Positions 5,063-7,986 of a stretch of 7,986 nt of DNA are shown here, in pieces. The first letter of the stretch is position 1. Each line of letters opens with the position of its first letter. Made by a program: the position numbers and the translations under genes. The stretch is from Desulfobacterales bacterium (GTDB taxonomy: Bacteria > Desulfobacterota > Desulfobacteria > Desulfobacterales > Desulfobacteraceae). A model generated the notes under the pieces. That model was not told the origin of the DNA and did no database searches. It worked only from the letters and a program-made list of their open reading frames with translations. The stretch is taken from positions 1 through 7,986 of the forward strand of contig JAKSBO010000013.1 of assembly GCA_022361095.1 (NCBI GenBank). Reading direction: 5' to 3'.

Positions 5063-6556
5063 ATGAAATTTTCAACCGACATTGACAAAAGCCGAATCTT
5101 GATCATAGGGGCTGCGCTTTCAGCTCTCTTTCTCGGGGCGTTGGATGCGCTGATCATGTCTGCTGCTATGCCGACTATTATTTCAGAGCTGGGCGGGCTG
5201 CATCTTTATGCCTGGACATATACAGCCTATTTTCTATCAAGGGCGGTTTCACTGCCTGTTTTTGGAAAGCTGTCGGACCTGTATTCCACAAAGGGCCTGT
5301 TCCTGTTCTCAATCGGGCTGTTTGTGGTTGCGTCAATTGCGGCAGGGGCATCGCCATCCATGGGATTCCTGGTGGCAGCACGGGTTTTTCAGGGTATTGG
5401 GGGCGGCGGTATCTTTGCACTGGTATATGTGGTTTTATCAGATATTTCAACGCCTGCAGACCGGGCGAAAACACTCTCTCTTGCCAGTTTAATCTGGGGG
5501 ATTTCAAGCCTGGTCGGCCCAACACTGGGCGGATTTATAGTCACCTGGTTTTCCTGGCGATGGGTTTTCTATATAAACATTCCCCTTGGGATTCCATCCC
5601 TTATCTGCATAGCCCTTTTTTTTAAAGAACTGCGAAAAAAACCGGCCCAATCACATCTGGACTTTGCCGGGGTCACACTTTTATCCGGCTTTATCCTTGG
5701 ATTTTTAACCTTGATTATGGTCGGTGGACGCGAATTTGCCTGGGCGTCATTTCCCATGATCATTATCGGGGTGGGGACATGTGTTTGTGGTGCAGGGTTC
5801 TATCTGGCTGAAAAACATGCGAAAGATCCTATCCTGGATTTCAAATTCTTCAAATATCCGGCATTTGCAGTGGGAAACAGCCTCGTGTTTTGTGCAAGCT
5901 TTTCTATTTTTGCATTGTTTGCCTATGCGCCTTTATTTCTCCAGGGAACACTTTCTCAAACACCGCTTCAAGTTGGCTATGCAATGCTTTCCCTGAGCCT
6001 GGGATGGTCTTTGGGGTCTATTGTTGCGGGACGGAACATGCACTGGATCGGGCAAAAAAGAGCGGCGTTTACCGGGATGATCTTTATGGTAATCGGCACC
6101 GGCCTGACATTGGGTTTCTCCCGCACAACCACCATAACCCAGTGTTTCCTCACGTTCCAGATAGCCGGGCTGGGTATGGGGTTTGTAACGTTGTCCACGC
6201 TGCTCATTGTCCAGAACAGTGTAAAAAGCAAAGATCTGGGGGTGGCAACCTCTTTTCATCAATTTGCCCGGACCATGGGCGGAACAATCGGCGTTGGGCT
6301 TTGCGGCGGCATTGTAACGGCCCGGCTCATCAGCCAGTTAAAGACTGCAGGCCGTCAGCTTCCGGAACCGTTGATTGCCCGCCTGCAGGAGAGCATGGCA
6401 ATCCTTTTTCAAAAAGAATTCCAGGCCCAGGTTCCAAAAGAAATGACAACCATACTCCAGGATGCGGTCTTAAACGGTGTCTCTTTGGCCTTTATCATCG
6501 TATTTGTTGTTTCCATCGTTGGGCTTGGACTCATACTGCTGCTGCCCCGTGATTGA
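5063..6556 (+). CDS. MFS transporter, DHA2 family (EmrB/QacA-like), 14 helices
   Basis: A 497-residue inner-membrane drug/proton antiporter of the 14-helix DHA2 family. Seen: helix 1 with FLGALDALIMSAAMPTI (23-39, acidic Asp28 as in motif D1); motif A as GKLSDLYSTK (68-77); motif B as RVFQGIGGGG (107-116); motif C as GISSLVGPTLGGF (146-158); and the DHA2 signature SWRWVFYINIPLG (164-176). Length is usual for the family (about 470-520). Substrates are typically lipophilic drugs, dyes or bile-salt-like amphiphiles, but the one here cannot be deduced. No periplasmic adaptor (EmrA) or TetR/MarR regulator is adjacent, so it probably works alone. GGAG at 5048-5051 is 11 bases from the ATG, rather far. 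A terminator follows at 6606-6629. Confidence 0.95.
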   Translation: MKFSTDIDKSRILIIGAALSALFLGALDALIMSAAMPTIISELGGLHLYAWTYTAYFLSRAVSLPVFGKLSDLYSTKGLFLFSIGLFVVASIAAGASPSMGFLVAARVFQGIGGGGIFALVYVVLSDISTPADRAKTLSLASLIWGISSLVGPTLGGFIVTWFSWRWVFYINIPLGIPSLICIALFFKELRKKPAQSHLDFAGVTLLSGFILGFLTLIMVGGREFAWASFPMIIIGVGTCVCGAGFYLAEKHAKDPILDFKFFKYPAFAVGNSLVFCASFSIFALFAYAPLFLQGTLSQTPLQVGYAMLSLSLGWSLGSIVAGRNMHWIGQKRAAFTGMIFMVIGTGLTLGFSRTTTITQCFLTFQIAGLGMGFVTLSTLLIVQNSVKSKDLGVATSFHQFARTMGGTIGVGLCGGIVTARLISQLKTAGRQLPEPLIARLQESMAILFQKEFQAQVPKEMTTILQDAVLNGVSLAFIIVFVVSIVGLGLILLLPRD

Positions 6557-6605
6557 ATGCGCATTAAATATGCCCCGAATGTATTGTGAATACTTAAAAG
6601 CAAAC

Positions 6606-6629
6606 AGGAAGTCATTGGCTTCTTTTTTT
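6606..6629 (+). terminator. Intrinsic terminator of the DHA2 exporter
   Basis: AGGAAGTC (6606-6613) pairs with GGCTTCTT (6617-6624) around the loop ATT with two G-U pairs, running into seven consecutive T (6623-6629). It lies 50 bases after the exporter stop. Confidence 0.75.
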
Positions 6630-6792
6630 ATGGTGGCCGGGAGTGTTCGCAGATGAAAAGTGATATGTTTATGAACTGAATGGTGTGAATCTGTGGACGA
6701 TGAGCAAGATGGCAAAGTGAAGACAACACATAAACATCTTTTTAAAGCGGCTTGATAATGCGTTAAGCCTTAATGGGGTGGCGATTAAGGCC

Positions 6793-6828
6793 GCCTCTAA
6801 TAATTGCCTTTTGGCTATGAGTTCGAGG
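6793..6828 (+). repeat. Short dispersed motif, copy 2
   Basis: GCCTCTAATAATT (6793-6805), an 18-base insert relative to copy 1 that includes the mini-hairpin GCC-TTTT-GGC (6807-6816), and then CGAGG (6824-6828). On the minus strand both copies read CCTCGAA...TTATTAGAGGC, with the interval differing by exactly 18 bases. Confidence 0.5.
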
Positions 6829-6840
6829 CACACTTAAATA

Positions 6841-6885
6841 AAAAAGGCGGGCCCAATGCAGATTCTGCATTGGGCCCGCCTTTTT
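6841..6885. terminator. Strong bidirectional terminator with a 20-bp perfect stem
   Basis: GGCGGGCCCAATGCA (6846-6860) and TGCATTGGGCCCGCC (6866-6880) form 15 perfect pairs around GATTC (itself closable by one more G-C pair), flanked by AAAAA on the left and TTTTT on the right, which extend the stem by five more pairs. T-runs follow the stem on both strands, so it can end nhaB transcription from the right and any read-through from the left. Confidence 0.92.
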
Positions 6886-6923
6886 ATCTTTATCTTAATT
6901 TCTATGTATACGTGTTATTTTAT

Positions 6924-7013
6924 AAGAAAGTCTGGGTATGTTACTCAGATCTTTCAAGCTTTGTTGTAGGCTGTGCCTGGCAGTTGATAGGTCAGGTCAG
7001 CCTGTGGCTGTTA
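6924..7013 (+). repeat. Structured dispersed repeat, copy B
   Basis: The plus strand aligns gap-free with copy A (4572-4661, minus), 72 of 90 bases. The arms are conserved: GGCTG (6969-6973) plus CCTGGC (6976-6981) with GTCAGG (6991-6996, one G-U pair) plus CAGCC (6998-7002), and the competing hairpin CAGCC (6998-7002)/GGCTG (7006-7010) with loop TGT. The last three aligned bases, TTA at 7011-7013, are the complement of the nhaB stop codon. Weaker similarity (T-rich then AAAGTC) may extend about 15 bases further left. Confidence 0.8.
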
Positions 7014-7986
7014 TAGGAACACATAGCAGGCGATAAGGCCTGTTATTGACATCGTGATGGTGTATGGCAGGGCAAGCCAAACCATCCGGCCGTAGGACAG
7101 TCTGATGACTGGTGCCAAGGCTGAAGTCAATAAGAACAGGAACGCAGCCTGGCCGTTTGGAGTTGCCACGCTTGGGATGTTGGTGCCGGTATTAATAGCG
7201 ACAGCCAAATGATCAAAATGCTGCATAACATCACGTGCTTTGGCAGCAGCTTCCGCCGGCAGGGAAGCCAATACGTCCGCGCGGACAATGTGCGGATCGG
7301 TAAGTTTGTCCATCAACTCCTGTCCGGTCATGCCGATATGGGGTATCTGTCCCAGCATCTGGACGAAATGCATCTTTGTTTCCGTAATATACACGGTGGC
7401 AACAAACACATTGTCGGAAATCATGGAGAGTACACCGTTTGCGATGTAATATGCCCCAAGCTGCAGATGACCATGAAGGCTGAGCACGTAATGCATAATG
7501 GGATGGAAAAGGTGCTGTTCGTGAATCACAGCAACAATGGCAAAGAAGACAACCAGCAGCGCGGTAAACGGCAGGGCCTCGGTAAAGGCATGTCCAAATT
7601 GGTGTTCGTCGGTAATCCCGTTAAATGAGGTCAGTAATATGATAACTGATAGCCCGATGAGACCTACAGCAGCAAGATGGAACGCCAGTGCAATCATCAG
7701 CCAGATACCGCCAACGGCCTGTATAACAAGTCTGGCCTTGCCTTTTTTCCCCTGTTTTTCTTCCATTTTGACTGCGGTTTCCAGCAGGTGGGAGCGAATG
7801 TTGCCCGGCATTTCAACGCCATAGCCGAACCAATGCGTTTTTTCCAGTGCATAACAGGTTCCAAGGCCGACGAAAAGAACGGGGATGGATACGGGAGCAA
7901 CTTCCAGGAAAAAATCAGCAAAATGCCAGCCCATAAGGTGACCGATGAGCAGATTCTGGGGTTCGCCAACCAAGGTACAAACACCA
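7011..7986 (-). CDS. nhaB: Na+/H+ antiporter NhaB (partial; N-terminus beyond the window)
   Basis: The C-terminal 324 residues of the integral inner-membrane antiporter NhaB, which exports Na+ in exchange for protons for sodium and pH homeostasis. The frame continues through the window edge; counting from the Leu codon at 7973, the conserved VGEPQN (2-7) comes first. Others are [20 protein letters not shown] (119-138), [12 protein letters not shown] (185-196), [18 protein letters not shown] (258-275) and [15 protein letters not shown] (291-305). The loop between YITE and VAINTGTN (about 198-257) is long and charged, clearly longer than in the E. coli protein. The protein ends soon after the last helix (ACYVFL), without the extra tail I recall for E. 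coli NhaB. Its stop codon coincides with the end of repeat copy B, and the strong terminator at 6841-6885 follows. Confidence 0.96.
   Translation of the reverse strand, partial: GVCTLVGEPQNLLIGHLMGWHFADFFLEVAPVSIPVLFVGLGTCYALEKTHWFGYGVEMPGNIRSHLLETAVKMEEKQGKKGKARLVIQAVGGIWLMIALAFHLAAVGLIGLSVIILLTSFNGITDEHQFGHAFTEALPFTALLVVFFAIVAVIHEQHLFHPIMHYVLSLHGHLQLGAYYIANGVLSMISDNVFVATVYITETKMHFVQMLGQIPHIGMTGQELMDKLTDPHIVRADVLASLPAEAAAKARDVMQHFDHLAVAINTGTNIPSVATPNGQAAFLFLLTSALAPVIRLSYGRMVWLALPYTITMSITGLIACYVFL

Larger units (their letters stand above)
6557..7010. other. 454-base convergent intergenic region between the exporter and nhaB
   Basis: Holds two terminators (6606-6629 and 6841-6885), a perfect 8-bp inverted repeat GCCTTAAT (6767-6774)/ATTAAGGC (6784-6791), the second copy of the short motif (6793-6828) and most of structured repeat copy B. 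A minus-strand frame with a GTG start at 6833 stays open for 54 codons (to 6669) through the short motif, but no ribosome site supports it. I see no real gene. Confidence 0.6.

Noticed and set aside
5890..6552. Long plus-strand open frame (220 codons) inside the DHA2 exporter in another frame.
   Set aside because: It is a shadow of the transporter: Cys/His/Pro-rich translation with no domain pattern, while the overlapping frame has all DHA2 motifs.
6804..7016. Plus-strand 70-codon open frame covering the terminator and repeat copy B.
   Set aside because: It runs through a 20-bp terminator stem and overlaps the nhaB end; differences from copy A are not concentrated at third codon positions, so the similarity is of DNA rather than protein.
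1..7986. CRISPR array, toxin-antitoxin pair, or complete insertion sequence.
   Set aside because: No regularly spaced repeats, transposase or toxin motifs were found in any frame examined.

Overview
The window reads as a stretch of chromosome from an anaerobic, sulfate-reducer-like member of Desulfobacterota, probably Desulfobacteraceae. That placement is an inference from protein flavour (Maf, RsmE, an IHF-like HU protein, long-loop NhaB), moderate base composition and many short genes with wide intergenic gaps. No phylogenetic marker in the window fixes it. No phage, CRISPR array, complete insertion sequence or secondary-metabolite cluster is visible.

Layout from left to right. Positions 51-656 (minus) hold maf, a nucleotide house-cleaning pyrophosphatase, divergent from rsmE (862-1599, plus), a 16S rRNA m3U methyltransferase with a recognisable promoter. 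Next comes a compact tRNA-Phe(GAA) unit with its own near-consensus promoter (1636-1664), an encoded CCA end and a terminator (1771-1807). That terminator also serves the convergent 12-helix MFS exporter at 1864-3045 (minus). After a 328-base gap, an HU/IHF-family protein (3374-3655) and a PPC/DUF296 protein (3668-4111) form a probable two-gene unit of DNA-associated proteins.

The middle section has small genes. A 62-residue Arg/Asp-rich protein (4144-4332, minus) sits behind a promoter that matches the sigma70 consensus exactly (TTGACA, 17 bases, TATAAT). A 63-residue protein with four CxxC pairs (4683-4874, plus) has spacing like a cross-brace zinc finger. A 14-helix DHA2-family MFS exporter follows (5063-6556), preceded by nested inverted repeats and followed by a terminator. 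The last 450-base gap holds a second terminator with a very long perfect stem. The right edge is the C-terminal two-thirds or so of NhaB, a Na+/H+ antiporter on the minus strand that runs off the window.

The least expected structure is a pair of diverged copies (72 of 90 bases identical by hand alignment) of a dispersed, structured, apparently non-coding repeat at 4572-4661 (minus) and 6924-7013 (plus). Both keep the same mutually exclusive hairpin arms, and the second copy ends exactly on the nhaB stop codon. A second, shorter repeated motif occurs at 3268-3285 and 6793-6828. Apart from HU-PPC, the genes look like independent housekeeping and transport units rather than one system. I do not see a convincing new multi-gene system here. 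The repeat family and the two small metal-binding-like proteins are the parts worth following up.
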